A stretch of DNA of 64,000 bases from Mesorhizobium sp. M2E.F.Ca.ET.219.01.1.1 (GCF_004016445.2 NZ_SADT02000005.1:372001-436000), one strand, 5' to 3'; shown: positions 33,159 through 43,057, numbered from the stretch's first letter. The notes: generated from the letters alone by a model not told the origin. Made by a program: numbers and translations.

Positions 33159-33776
33159 ATGACACTCACCGGTTTCCTCGCCTACAGCGCCGCCCTCGGC
33201 GTCGCCGCCGCCATTCCCGGCCCCGGCGTCACGGCGCTTGTCGCCCGCGCGCTCGGCTCCGGGTTCCGTTCCTCGCTCGCCATGTCGTTTGGCCTGATGC
33301 TTGGCGACCTCACCTATCTCACCGCCGTGGTGTTGGGCCTGGCTTTCGTCGCTCAGACCTTCGGCCTGGTCTTCCTCGCCATCAAATGGGCCGGCGTCGC
33401 CTATCTCGCCTTCCTCGCCTGGCGCTTCTGGACCAGCGGCATCACGCCGGAAAACATCGAGGCGCGCAAGGCCAAGGGTGGGCTGGTGTCGAGCTTCATC
33501 GCCGGGCTGACGGTGACGCTGGGCAATCCCAAGACGATGATCTTCTATCTCGCCATCACGCCGACCATCGTCGACCTCAAGGCGATCACGTTCGCCGACT
33601 ACGCCATCCTCGCGCTGCTCACCGTGGCGGTGCTGTTCGTGGTGCTGGTGCCTTATCTGGCTTTGGCCGCGAAGGCGCGCTGGTTCCTGAAGTCGCCGCG
33701 CGCGCTGAAGGTGCTGAACCGCACCGCCGCCGGCTTCATGATGGGCGCGGCGGCCGCGATCGCGGCCCGCCAGTAG
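33159..33776 (+). CDS. LysE family exporter
   Basis: The 205-residue membrane protein has about six hydrophobic segments and LysE/RhtB features: the N-terminal YSAALGVAAAIPGPGVTALV, then SFGLMLGDLTYLTAVVLGLAF and the loop GLTVTLGNPKTMIFYLAIT. It likely exports an amino acid or similar compound by proton antiport. The substrate cannot be told. It stands alone upstream of cysK. Confidence 0.85.
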   Translation: MTLTGFLAYSAALGVAAAIPGPGVTALVARALGSGFRSSLAMSFGLMLGDLTYLTAVVLGLAFVAQTFGLVFLAIKWAGVAYLAFLAWRFWTSGITPENIEARKAKGGLVSSFIAGLTVTLGNPKTMIFYLAITPTIVDLKAITFADYAILALLTVAVLFVVLVPYLALAAKARWFLKSPRALKVLNRTAAGFMMGAAAAIAARQ

Positions 33777-33966
33777 GCTCCAATGTCAGCCGCTCCCGGA
33801 TTTCAGCCAAACCATTCCTGAAACCGCTGACACCGGAAAATGCATTTCCGCTGCGCTGCGCTTTTGAGCAACCGCCCCACTCGGATATTTTCAAACGTCG
33901 GCCTATCTTGCGCGGTTGAAAGCCCTATTCTGTTTTGCCTATGCCATTGCCCTGGGAGCGAACCAA

Positions 33967-34947
<981 letters not shown>

Positions 34948-34980
34948 GAGCCCAAACGCCCCAGCGCCGAGATCCTTCGC

Positions 34981-35137
34981 GCCCCCCTCTGCCCTGCCGG
35001 GCACCTCCCCCACACGGGGGGAGATTAGCAGCTTCGGCGCCTAGTTCGATTTTACAACGTCGGAGACTGGCGAAAGCCTGCGTGGCGGCCAATCTCCCCC
35101 CTCGTGGGGGAGATGTCCGGCAGGACAGAGGAGGGCG
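34981..35137. repeat. Family C repeat (C3)
   Basis: Left arm GCCCTGCCGGGCACCTCCCC with hairpin CTCCCCCACACGGGGGGAG; right arm CTCCCCCCTCGTGGGGGAG then GTCCGGCAGGACAGAGGAG. It fills the gap between convergent cysK and the sigma factor gene. The left flank GATCCTTCGCGCC recurs at C4 and, altered, beside the GIY-YIG unit. Confidence 0.8.
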
Positions 35138-35163
35138 CTGTCCCTCCAGCCTCAACAGTTTGC

Positions 35164-36408
35164 CTAACTAACGAGCTTCGCCTTCTCGGCCTGCAGGAAA
35201 CGCCGCAGCGCCGGGTCGCGCTCCAGGCCGATCGCCTGGTCATAGGCCTCGGCCGCCTGCGTGGTGTTGCCGAGCCTGGCCAAGAGGCCGGCGCGGGCGG
35301 CCCAATAAGGCTGGTAGTCCTGCAGCCGCTTGTCCTCGCCCCGCACATAGAGGGCCGCCAGCCCGGCTGTTGCACCCTCGGTCTCGGCAATCGCCACCGC
35401 GCGGTTGATCGCCACCACCGGTGAGCCGGCTACGGAAAGCAGCGCGTCGTAAAGCTGGCGGATGGCCGCCCAGTCGGTGCCGCTGCCGCGCCGGCGCGCC
35501 GTGTGGGCGGACTGCACGGCGGCTTCCAGCTGGTAGCGGCCGATGATGGCCCTTTGCGCGGCGCGCACCAGCAGGGCTTCCGCCTCGTCGATCATGCTGT
35601 CGTCCCAGAGCGCGATATCCTGCTCGGCCAAAGGCACGAAGTCTCCATCCGGGCCGCGCCTTGCCGAGCGGCGCGCCTCGGCGAACAGCATCAGCGCCAG
35701 CAGTCCCAGCGCCTCCGGCTCGTCCGGCATCAGCGAGGCGACCAGCCGTCCAAGCCAGATGCCTTCGCCGGCGAGGTTGCGCCGCCGGCTGTCGGTGCCG
35801 GTCGCATCCGACCAGCCTTCGGCGAAGGCGGCGTAGATCGCTTCGAGCACCGCGCCCAGCCGCTCGCCCAGCTCCGCCTGCTCCGGCACGCGGAACGGAA
35901 TCCCGGTCTCGCGGATGCGCGCCTTGGCTCGTACCAGCCGCTGGCCCATGGTCGCCGGCGAAACCAGGAAGGCCGAGGCGATCGTTGCGGCGTCGAAGCC
36001 GAGGATCGTCTGCAGGATCAGCGGCGCGCGCACGCCGGCCTCGATCGCCGGATGGGCGCAGGCGAACATCAGCCGCAACCGGTCGTCGGGCAGCTCCTCG
36101 CCGCTCATGCGCGCCTCCATTTCCTCGGCGATCAGCTGCAGGTGATCGCGCGCCGCCTCGCCGGTCAGCCGTCGCCGCACGGCGTCGACGTCGCGCCGGC
36201 GCGCCACCGCGAGCAGCCAGGCTTCCGGCTCAGCCGGCACGCCGGTCCGCGGCCAGCGCTCCAGCGCGGCGGCGAAGGCGTCGGCCAGCGCGTCCTCGGC
36301 GCCGGCGACGTCGCGCGTGCGCGCCGCCAGCCAGGCGACCAGCTTGCCGTAGCTGCGCCGGGCGGCCGCTTCCGCCGCTGCCCGCGCGATCTCCGAGCGA
36401 TCATCCAT
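35164..36408 (-). CDS. ECF sigma factor, ECF42-like, with TPR-like C-terminal extension
   Basis: The 414-residue protein is much longer than a usual ECF sigma factor. Residues 1-~170 hold sigma2 (DVAGAEDALADAFAAALERW) and sigma4 (LILQTILGFDAATIASAFLV, SPATMGQRLVRAKARIRETG) regions; the remainder is a conserved helical extension (LLALMLFAEARRSARR and YQPYWAARAGLLARLGNTTQ) as in ECF42/DUF6596 sigma factors. These are known to pair with DGPF/YciI proteins, and such a gene lies six bases upstream on the same strand. There is no anti-sigma factor. The extension probably controls activity; the target promoters are unknown. Confidence 0.85.
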   Translation of the reverse strand: MDDRSEIARAAAEAAARRSYGKLVAWLAARTRDVAGAEDALADAFAAALERWPRTGVPAEPEAWLLAVARRRDVDAVRRRLTGEAARDHLQLIAEEMEARMSGEELPDDRLRLMFACAHPAIEAGVRAPLILQTILGFDAATIASAFLVSPATMGQRLVRAKARIRETGIPFRVPEQAELGERLGAVLEAIYAAFAEGWSDATGTDSRRRNLAGEGIWLGRLVASLMPDEPEALGLLALMLFAEARRSARRGPDGDFVPLAEQDIALWDDSMIDEAEALLVRAAQRAIIGRYQLEAAVQSAHTARRRGSGTDWAAIRQLYDALLSVAGSPVVAINRAVAIAETEGATAGLAALYVRGEDKRLQDYQPYWAARAGLLARLGNTTQAAEAYDQAIGLERDPALRRFLQAEKAKLVS

Positions 36409-36414
36409 CGCGGG

Positions 36415-36786
36415 TCACTCCGCGGCGGCCACGTACTCTGCCATTTCCCAGATCGGCCGCACCTCGACCGTGCCGGTGGAGGACGCGGGGCAACGCGCGC
36501 CCCACTCGATGGCCGTGTCGATGTCGGCCGCCTCGATCATGTAGAAGCCTGCCAATTGCTCCTTGGTGTCGGCATAGGGGCCGTCGAGCACATTGGTCTT
36601 GCCGCCGGCGAGCCGCACCGAGGTGGCCGCCTGGGTCGGGCGCAGCCGCTCGCCGGCGATATACGCCCCGGATTTCTTCAGCGCCTCGGTATAGGCGCCA
36701 TAGGCGGCGAGCACCTGCTGGGTCTGCTCTTTCGGAGCATTCGCCATCGCGGCTTCGTCATTGTAGATCAAAAGCATGTATCGCAT
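36415..36786 (-). CDS. YciI/DGPF domain protein, partner of ECF42 sigma factor
   Basis: The 123-residue protein has the YCII-like ferredoxin fold with MRYMLLIYNDEAAMANAP at the start and the characteristic VLDGPYADTKEQLAGFYMIE (DGPF-type motif) in the middle. Proteins of this kind are encoded with ECF42 sigma factors and may be regulated by or regulate them; the biochemical role is unknown. ATG 36786 is the standard start; the frame continues upstream without resemblance to the family. The sigma gene begins six bases after its stop. Confidence 0.85.
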   Translation of the reverse strand: MRYMLLIYNDEAAMANAPKEQTQQVLAAYGAYTEALKKSGAYIAGERLRPTQAATSVRLAGGKTNVLDGPYADTKEQLAGFYMIEAADIDTAIEWGARCPASSTGTVEVRPIWEMAEYVAAAE

Positions 36787-36981
36787 GGTCTTCTCCCGTT
36801 TCTTGAAGGCCGCATCATTGCGTGCCGACCTATGTCGTGCGGCATCGACCGATTTCGACAGGCGCTGCGAAAATCTTCGTCCGCCGGCGCGCATTGCGCA
36901 AGAAGTCGCGGGTTCGCGGGCGGCACAAGCAGTTCGAATCTGCAGGGCAAGCGGGCGGTACCACCGGTACGGTGGCGTGCA

Positions 36982-37446
36982 TCAGCCGATCAGCCGCTCC
37001 CGCAACTCGGCCGAAGGTATCTCGCAACTGTCCTTGCGTCCGAACAGCGCGTAGCGGTTCCTGGCGACGCGGTCATAGAGCCAGTCGCGCAGCGGCCGCG
37101 GCAGGATGAGCAGCGCCTTCGCCGCGCGCCAGGGCCAGCCGAGCGCGGCCATGACCGCGACGAAACTGTCGAGCTTGGTGAAGGCCGCGCCGTCGATGAT
37201 GGCGAGGTTGCTGTCGTAATCGTCGGTTTGGAGACCGTGTCGGCGAAACAGCGACTCGCCGAACGGCGATTGCGCCGTGGCGAAGCGGAAGCGCTTTTCC
37301 CGGTCGAGCCTGAGGATGAGCTGGACGAAACCCGAGCAGAACACGCAGACGCCGTCGAAGACGATCAGCGGCTGGCGGGTGTCATAGGCCTGGCTTGGAG
37401 CCTGGCTTGGAGAGGCGGGACGGTTCGGTTCGGGCAGGTCGGTCAT
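36982..37446 (-). CDS. DCC family thiol-disulfide oxidoreductase-like protein (DUF393)
   Basis: The 154-residue protein has the DUF393 hallmark LIVFDGVCVFCSGFVQLIL (CxxC-type Cys pair) after a short Pro/Ser-rich N-terminus, then RFRFATAQSPFGESLF and a C-terminal WLYDRVARNRYALFGRKDSC. It is predicted to be a thioredoxin-like redox protein; the substrate is unknown. It is separated from the sigma/DGPF pair by 195 bp on the same strand and may be a separate unit. Confidence 0.8.
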   Translation of the reverse strand: MTDLPEPNRPASPSQAPSQAYDTRQPLIVFDGVCVFCSGFVQLILRLDREKRFRFATAQSPFGESLFRRHGLQTDDYDSNLAIIDGAAFTKLDSFVAVMAALGWPWRAAKALLILPRPLRDWLYDRVARNRYALFGRKDSCEIPSAELRERLIG

Positions 37447-37624
37447 GGAGGCCCCGGCTGCTTGTGTTTTTAGACACTAAGCCAGCCGGCGGCGGCGTCA
37501 AAGTCGCGGCGTTGTCGCACGCCAATTGGCGGCGAGCACAAGGCGCTCGGCGCGATAGGTGGTGGCGCGCTGATCGGCGGCCGGCCGGCAGATGCGGCTG
37601 TGGTGGGCGCGTAAACGGGTCATG

Positions 37625-37771
37625 TCAGTTCGCGCTGACGCCCAGCGAGTTGCCGCGGCGCGCGCAGGCCGGGCCCGGACCGCGCATGTAGTAGCGTTCC
37701 GGCCGATATGTCGGTGCGACGAATTCGCGGATGGCGGCGGCGTAGCCGGCGATGTGATTCCAGAAATGCAT
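37625..37771 (-). CDS. Small orphan protein, 48 residues
   Basis: The frame begins MHFWNHIAGYAAAIREFVAP and ends with an Arg/Gly-rich segment (RYYMRGPGPACARRGN). It is called because its third positions are almost all G/C and GGGACAGGTAAA precedes the start. No signal peptide or motif is recognised; one moderately amphipathic helix is likely. The longer frame to 37825 has worse codon use. Confidence 0.4.
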   Translation of the reverse strand: MHFWNHIAGYAAAIREFVAPTYRPERYYMRGPGPACARRGNSLGVSAN

Positions 37772-38053
37772 TTTACCTGTCCCTGTCCCGCTTTCGGATG
37801 TCCCTTCCGAATTGTTCGAGAGCATAGCGTCGAGGCGTGAATAGTCGGTGAACGTGATGTTAATTTCTGGTCCGAAACGCGTTGCATCGTGGCCGGATTG
37901 CGGCTGATTCGCGGTGTTTCGGTGCCTTTGTTCGCGTTTCCGCGCCGTGTGACTTTTGCATCACATATGTTTCGTTCCGATGTCGCCTGGGCGCGCTTCC
38001 GTTTCACCTTCGTCCGACGACAGGAAATTTCCTTTCGCGTGATCAGCCCGGCA
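37772..38053. other. Intergenic region upstream of the stress promoter
   Basis: This 282-bp stretch of mixed composition separates the small orphan gene from the DUF892 promoter. I see no gene with coding bias, repeat or RNA in it. Confidence 0.4.
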
Positions 38054-38078
38054 GGAACCTGTCACGGAAGGCTGCGTT
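38054..38078 (+). promoter_or_regulatory. Sigma-EcfG-type general stress promoter of DUF892 gene
   Basis: GGAAC at 38054-38058 and CGTT at 38075-38078 are 16 bases apart, the exact consensus of alphaproteobacterial EcfG (RpoE2) promoters. The DUF892 gene starts 91 bp downstream. Confidence 0.7.
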
Positions 38079-38168
38079 GACACCGCAAGGCCGGGATGAA
38101 CCCGGCCATGTTGACGGCTGTCCGCCGCGCAACCTTCCCACAACGCGAAACATGGAAAGGCAACCGCC

Positions 38169-38675
38169 ATGGGCTTCTTTTCGAAGGACATCAAGACGCT
38201 GGACGATCTCTTCATCCACACGCTGCGCGACATCTATTATGCCGAAAAGCAGATCGAGAAATCCCTGCCGAAGATGATCGACAAGGCGACCGATCCGCAA
38301 TTGAAGGCCGGCTTCGAGAAGCACCTCACGCAGACCAGGGGCCACATCGAGCGGGTCGAGCAGGTGTTCGAGCTGCACGGCGTCAAGGCCAAGACGGTCA
38401 ACTGCCCTGCCATCGACGGCATCCTCGCGGAGGCCGACGAGGTCAGCGGCGATGTCGACGACAAGGAGGTCCTCGATGCGGCGCTGATCGCCTCCGCGCA
38501 GGCCGTCGAGCACTATGAGATAACGCGCTACGGCACGCTGATCGCCTGGGCCAAGCAGCTCGGCCGCAGCGACTGCGCCAACGTGCTGGCCAAGAACCTC
38601 AAGGAAGAAGAGGCGACCGACCGCAAGCTCACCGAGATCGCCGAAAGTAGGGTCAACCTGCAGGCGGCCGAGTAG
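38169..38675 (+). CDS. Ferritin-like DUF892 (YciE/YciF) stress protein
   Basis: The 168-residue four-helix bundle has the DUF892 signatures SKDIKTLDDLFIHTLRDIYY and YAEKQIEKSLPKMIDKATDP, and later ASAQAVEHYEITRYGTLIAW with Glu and His in ferritin-like metal positions. Relatives are induced by osmotic or stationary-phase stress; the biochemical role is not settled. An EcfG-type promoter lies upstream and a strong hairpin follows at 38687, separating it from Ku. Confidence 0.88.
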   Translation: MGFFSKDIKTLDDLFIHTLRDIYYAEKQIEKSLPKMIDKATDPQLKAGFEKHLTQTRGHIERVEQVFELHGVKAKTVNCPAIDGILAEADEVSGDVDDKEVLDAALIASAQAVEHYEITRYGTLIAWAKQLGRSDCANVLAKNLKEEEATDRKLTEIAESRVNLQAAE

Positions 38676-38686
38676 GCGCGCCCGTT

Positions 38687-38717
38687 CCAAGGCCGGTGCT
38701 TTTGACGCCGGCCTTGG
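38687..38717 (+). terminator. Long GC hairpin between DUF892 and Ku genes
   Basis: CCAAGGCCGG (38687-38696) and CCGGCCTTGG (38708-38717) form a perfect 10-bp stem with an 11-nt loop containing TTTT. There is no U-run after it, so termination is likely but not typical. Confidence 0.55.
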
Positions 38718-38723
38718 TGTCCG

Positions 38724-38749
38724 GGAACCGAAGCGGCGCTCCGGCCGTT
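38724..38749 (+). promoter_or_regulatory. Sigma-EcfG-type general stress promoter of Ku gene
   Basis: GGAAC at 38724-38728 and CGTT at 38746-38749 are 17 bases apart, within the EcfG consensus (16-17). It lies 32 bp upstream of the Ku start. Confidence 0.65.
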
Positions 38750-38781
38750 TCGGTTTGTCCCGATGTTGCAAGGAGTTGGTC

Positions 38782-39645
38782 ATGGCGCCGCGCCCCGCCT
38801 GGAGCGGTTATCTCAAGCTTTCACTGGTCACCTGCGCCATCGAATTGAGCAACGTCGTCACCCATGCCGAAAAGGTGTCCTTCCACATCCTCAACCGCAA
38901 GACCGGCAACAGGGTCCGGCGTGTCTATGTCGACCAGAAAAGCCAAAAGCCGCTGGAAGAGGATGAGGAGGTCAGGGGCTTCGAGGTCGGCAAGGACGAC
39001 TTCATCCGCATCGAGGACGAAGATATCGAGGCGGTCCAGATCGAGTCCTCGCACACGCTCGATCTCGATGGTTTCGTCGACAAGGCTTCGATCGACCAGG
39101 TCTATCTCGACACGCCCTATTACGTCTCGCCCGCCGACAAGGTCTCGCAGGAGGCCTTTGCCGTCATTCGCGATGCGCTTGCGGAGAAGAAAATGGCCGG
39201 CCTCGCCCGCATCGTGCTTTATCAGCGCGAGCGCCCGGCGATGATCGAGCCGTTCGGCAAAGGCATGCTGCTGACGACGCTGCGCTACGGCGACACGGTG
39301 CGCGACGCGTCCGGCGTCTTCGCGGACATTCAGTCCACCAAGCTGGACGGCGAAATGGTCGAGCTGGCCGAAAATATCATCGACAAGAAGAAGGCGAAGT
39401 TCGATCCGGCCAAATTCAGGGATCGCTATGAGGAATCGTTGCTTGAGCTGATTCGCGCCAGGAAAGCCGGCAGGAAGGCGCCCAGCGCCAAGGCATCGCC
39501 GAAACCGTCCAACGTCGTCAACCTGTTCGACGCGCTGAAGAAGAGCCTCAACGCCGACGACGGCAAAGCCGGCAAATCTTCGTCAAAGACGACGGCGCGG
39601 CGGCCGAAGGCCAAGGCAGCGGCCTCGAAGCGCAAATCCGCATAG
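38782..39645 (+). CDS. ku: Ku protein of bacterial non-homologous end joining
   Basis: The 287-residue protein forms a homodimeric ring on DNA double-strand ends and recruits LigD. It starts MAPRPAWSGYLKLSLVTCAI, has the Ku bridge region YYVSPADKVSQEAFAVIRDA and ends with a basic tail (SSSKTTARRPKAKAAASKRK) that in bacterial Ku binds DNA and threads along it. AAGGAG at 38770-38775 lies six bases from ATG 38782. The gene is followed 12 bp later by ligD, so they form one operon. Confidence 0.93.
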   Translation: MAPRPAWSGYLKLSLVTCAIELSNVVTHAEKVSFHILNRKTGNRVRRVYVDQKSQKPLEEDEEVRGFEVGKDDFIRIEDEDIEAVQIESSHTLDLDGFVDKASIDQVYLDTPYYVSPADKVSQEAFAVIRDALAEKKMAGLARIVLYQRERPAMIEPFGKGMLLTTLRYGDTVRDASGVFADIQSTKLDGEMVELAENIIDKKKAKFDPAKFRDRYEESLLELIRARKAGRKAPSAKASPKPSNVVNLFDALKKSLNADDGKAGKSSSKTTARRPKAKAAASKRKSA

Positions 39646-39657
39646 GGGAGTGGCGGC

Positions 39658-42159
39658 ATGGCCAGCCTGGAACAATATCACGCCAAGCGCAATTTCAAGA
39701 AAACCGCCGAGCCGGCAGGCAAGGTGAAGCGCGGCAAGCAGGCCGGCGGCATCTTCGTCGTCCAGAAGCATGCCGCCACGCGGCTTCACTACGATTTTCG
39801 CCTGGAACATGACGGCGTGCTGTGGAGCTGGGCGGTGACGCGCGGCCCGAGCCTCGACCCGCATGAGAAGCGGCTGGCCGTGCATGTCGAGGATCACCCA
39901 ATCGACTACGCCTCCTTCGAAGGCACCATTCCGAAGGGCCAATATGGCGGCGGCGCCGTCATCGTCTGGGACGAAGGCAGATGGGTGCCCGATGGCGATC
40001 CGGCCCAGGGCATGAAGAAGGGCCATATCGACTTCGAGCTCGAGGGCCACAAGCTCAACGGCCGCTGGCATCTGGTCAGGCTGAGACCGCGGCCCGGCGA
40101 GAAGCGCGACAACTGGCTGCTGATCAAATCCGACGATGCCGCCGCCCGTCCCGGCGAGGACATCCTCGAAGAAGAACCGAAATCGGTGAAATCGGGCCTG
40201 ACCATCAAGGAGGTCGGCGAAGGCAAGGCGGCCAAGGGGCAGGCACCGAAGGTCTGGCAGTCCAACAGGCCGGCCGCCGGAAAGGCCAAGGCCGGCCAGG
40301 TCCGGAAGCTCGAATTCATCGAGCCGCAGCTGGCGACGCTGGAGAAGGAAGCACCAGCCGGCGACGACTGGCTGCATGAAGTGAAATTCGACGGCTATCG
40401 TATGCAGGCGCAGATCGAAGGCAGCGAGGTCAGGCTGCTCACCCGCGCCGGCCTCGACTGGACGGAAAAATTCGACGGGCCGGTCACGGCGGCGCTGGCC
40501 AAATTGAAATGCCACGACGCCATCATCGACGGCGAGGTAGTGGTGCTCGCCGACAGCGGCGCATCGTCCTTCCCGCTGCTGCAGGCGGACCTCTCGGCGC
40601 GCCGCGCCGACCGTTTCATCTATTATGTGTTCGATTTGATGCGCCTCGACGGCGAGGATCTGCGCCGTGAGCCGCTGGTTGAGCGCAAGCAGGCGCTGGC
40701 CGTGCTGCTGGGCCGGCAGCCCGAGGATTCGGCGCTGCGCTTCAGCGATCATTTCCACGAGCCGGGCAAGGTCATGCTGCAGCATGTCTGCCGCATGGGT
40801 CTGGAAGGCGTGGTGTCGAAGCGAGCCGATGCGCCCTATCGCAGCGGGCGGGGGCTCACCTGGATCAAGTCGAAATGCACGCTCAGGCAGGAATTCGTCA
40901 TCGGCGGCTATCTGCCTTCGGACAAGACCGGGCGGGGCGTGCGCTCGCTTCTCGTCGGCTATTATGAAGGCGGCAAGCTCAATTACGCCGGCCGTGTCGG
41001 CACCGGATTTTCCGGCAAGGTGATGACGGATTTGAAGAAGAAGCTCGATCGCCTGGAGGCGAAGACATCGCCTTTCTCGGCGGCGGTGCCGAAGGGCAAG
41101 GGGCTCACCTTCGTCAAACCCGAGCTTGTCGGCGAGGTGGAGTTCCGCAGCTGGACATCCGACCGTATAATCCGCCACGCCTCGTTCCAGGGGCTGCGCG
41201 AGGACAAGCCCGCGGAGGAAGTCGTGCAGGAAAAGCCGAAAAAGGCTGGGAGCGAAGCAAAGTCGCGCGCAAAAGCGCCGTCAAAGCCCTCGGCCGGAGC
41301 GGCAAAGACATCGATAAAACTCTCGCATCCCGACAAGCTGTTGTGGCCCGACGAGAAGGTTTCGAAGCAGAACCTGCTAGAGCACTACGCGCTGGTCTGG
41401 CCGCGCATGGAGCAATTCGTCGTCAACCGGCCGCTGAGCCTGGTGCGCGCGCCGGACGGCATCCACGGCCAGCGCTTCTTCCAGAAACACGCCTCGCCGG
41501 GCATGAGCGACAGGATCGCCAGGATGAAGGATCCGACCGATGGCGAGGAGATACTCTACATCAAGGACTTCGACGGGCTCGCGGCGCTGGTCCAGTACGG
41601 CGTGGTCGAGGTCCATATCTGGGGTTCGACGATCGATGAGCTGGAAAAGCCGGACCAGATCATCTTCGACCTCGATCCGGACGAAGGCGTCGACGTCGGC
41701 CGGGTGCGCGAAGCAGCGCTCGACATTCATAAACAGCTCGACGAGCTGTCGCTGCCCAACCTGGTCAAGACCTCCGGCGGCAAGGGCTATCATGTGCTGG
41801 TGCCGCTGAAACCCTCGGCCGATTGGGATCAGGTCAAGGATTTCGCCCACGACTTTGCCCGTGCGCTGGAGCAGGCCGCGCCCGACCGCTACACGGCGAC
41901 ATTGTCGAAGAAGGCGCGCACCGGAAGAATCTTCGTCGATTATCTGCGCAACGGCCGCGGCTCGACCACGGTCGCGCCCTATTCCTCACGCGCCAAGAAG
42001 GGCGCGACGATATCGATGCCGGTGACCTGGCCGGAGATCGAGAAGGGGCTGGCGCCCAACGCTTTCCCGCTCGGCGATGGGACGACGCTGGCCCAGCTGA
42101 AGAAGGCCGACCCGTGGAAGGAGTTCTTCAAGCTGGGGAAGGCGCTGAAGCGGAGTTAG
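39658..42159 (+). CDS. ligD: DNA ligase D (3'-phosphoesterase, ligase, primase-polymerase)
   Basis: The 833-residue enzyme repairs double-strand breaks with Ku. From the N-terminus it has the phosphoesterase domain (HAATRLHYDFRLEHDGVLWS with the His/Asp site), the ATP-dependent ligase domain with adenylation lysine in EVKFDGYRMQ (Lys243), and a C-terminal AEP primase-polymerase domain from about residue 550 with the metal aspartates in FDLDPDEG (Asp672, Asp674) and SGGKGYHVLVPL. The order PE-ligase-polymerase is that of rhizobial LigD. It is cotranscribed with Ku, under an EcfG-like promoter. Confidence 0.94.
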   Translation: MASLEQYHAKRNFKKTAEPAGKVKRGKQAGGIFVVQKHAATRLHYDFRLEHDGVLWSWAVTRGPSLDPHEKRLAVHVEDHPIDYASFEGTIPKGQYGGGAVIVWDEGRWVPDGDPAQGMKKGHIDFELEGHKLNGRWHLVRLRPRPGEKRDNWLLIKSDDAAARPGEDILEEEPKSVKSGLTIKEVGEGKAAKGQAPKVWQSNRPAAGKAKAGQVRKLEFIEPQLATLEKEAPAGDDWLHEVKFDGYRMQAQIEGSEVRLLTRAGLDWTEKFDGPVTAALAKLKCHDAIIDGEVVVLADSGASSFPLLQADLSARRADRFIYYVFDLMRLDGEDLRREPLVERKQALAVLLGRQPEDSALRFSDHFHEPGKVMLQHVCRMGLEGVVSKRADAPYRSGRGLTWIKSKCTLRQEFVIGGYLPSDKTGRGVRSLLVGYYEGGKLNYAGRVGTGFSGKVMTDLKKKLDRLEAKTSPFSAAVPKGKGLTFVKPELVGEVEFRSWTSDRIIRHASFQGLREDKPAEEVVQEKPKKAGSEAKSRAKAPSKPSAGAAKTSIKLSHPDKLLWPDEKVSKQNLLEHYALVWPRMEQFVVNRPLSLVRAPDGIHGQRFFQKHASPGMSDRIARMKDPTDGEEILYIKDFDGLAALVQYGVVEVHIWGSTIDELEKPDQIIFDLDPDEGVDVGRVREAALDIHKQLDELSLPNLVKTSGGKGYHVLVPLKPSADWDQVKDFAHDFARALEQAAPDRYTATLSKKARTGRIFVDYLRNGRGSTTVAPYSSRAKKGATISMPVTWPEIEKGLAPNAFPLGDGTTLAQLKKADPWKEFFKLGKALKRS

Positions 42160-42185
42160 CTGGCGCAACAAGCGTCGCGATCCTT

Positions 42186-42344
42186 CGCGCCCACTCTGTC
42201 CTGCCGGACATCTCCCCCGCAAGGGGGGAGATTAAGCTCTCAGCCGCTTTCGCCGATCTGCGACGTTGCAGGATAGGCGGGTCGCCGAAACAGACAATCT
42301 CCCCCCTTGCGGGGGAGATGGCCGGCAGGCCAGAGGGGGGTGCC
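42186..42344. repeat. Family C repeat (C4)
   Basis: Left arm TGTCCTGCCGGACATCTCCC with hairpin CTCCCCCGCAAGGGGGGAG; right arm CTCCCCCCTTGCGGGGGAG then GGCCGGCAGGCCAGAGGGG. It fills the gap between convergent ligD and the ArsR-family gene. Confidence 0.8.
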
Positions 42345-42382
42345 TCGCGCCAACATTGCGAGGCTGTCGTTTCTGCGCAGCC

Positions 42383-43057
42383 CTACGCCAGAAACACCCT
42401 CTCGAACTCCCGCTTTCCTCCGGGCGAGAACACGACGGCGCGGCTTTCCTTCTCGCGCCGCGCCCATTTCTCGGCGATGATCTTGTCGAGGATGGCCGCG
42501 CCCAGCGTGCCGGCGAGATGCGAGCGCCGCACGCTCCAGTCGAGGCAGGCCCGGCACACCGGCCGCCGCGCCCTGGCCTGGATATCGATGCCGAGCGCGG
42601 AAAAATGCGCCGCGCCGGAGGATGACAGCCTGATTTCACTGTCCTCGCGCAGCAAAAGCTTCCTGTCGAAGAGCCGGTCGAGCATCGCCACCGCCTGCTC
42701 GCCGGCGAGGTGGTCGTAGCAGACCCGCGCCACGCGCATGGCCGCGTCGCGCGGACCCGGCCGCACGCGCTTCGGACCGACCGCCTCGGCGACGCCGATG
42801 ATCGCCTCGATCATGCCCGCCACCTGCGCGCTGGCGAGCCCGTAATAGCGATGTCGGCCCTGGCTGGCCAAGGTGAGCAGTCCGCCCTCCATCAGCTTCG
42901 ACAGATGCGAGGAAGCGGTGGGCAGGGACACGCCGGCTTCCAGCGCCAGTTCCGACGCCGTCAGCGCCGTGCCGCCCATCAGCGCGTTCAGCATGTTGGC
43001 GCGGGCCGGGTCGCCGACCAGGCTGGCGATGCGGGCGATGTCGGGTCCTTCACGCAT
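42383..43057 (-). CDS. ArsR-type winged-helix regulator
   Basis: The 224-residue protein has an N-terminal ArsR winged helix (RIASLVGDPARANMLNALMG and SELALEAGVSLPTASSHLSK, LLTLASQGRHRYYGLA), and a larger C-terminal part with a CRACLDWS cysteine pair near residues 170-177. It probably represses the divergent NIPSNAP/ABM genes 170 bp away, but no operator is obvious. The signal molecule is unknown; the Cys pair suggests redox or metal sensing. Confidence 0.78.
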   Translation of the reverse strand: MREGPDIARIASLVGDPARANMLNALMGGTALTASELALEAGVSLPTASSHLSKLMEGGLLTLASQGRHRYYGLASAQVAGMIEAIIGVAEAVGPKRVRPGPRDAAMRVARVCYDHLAGEQAVAMLDRLFDRKLLLREDSEIRLSSSGAAHFSALGIDIQARARRPVCRACLDWSVRRSHLAGTLGAAILDKIIAEKWARREKESRAVVFSPGGKREFERVFLA

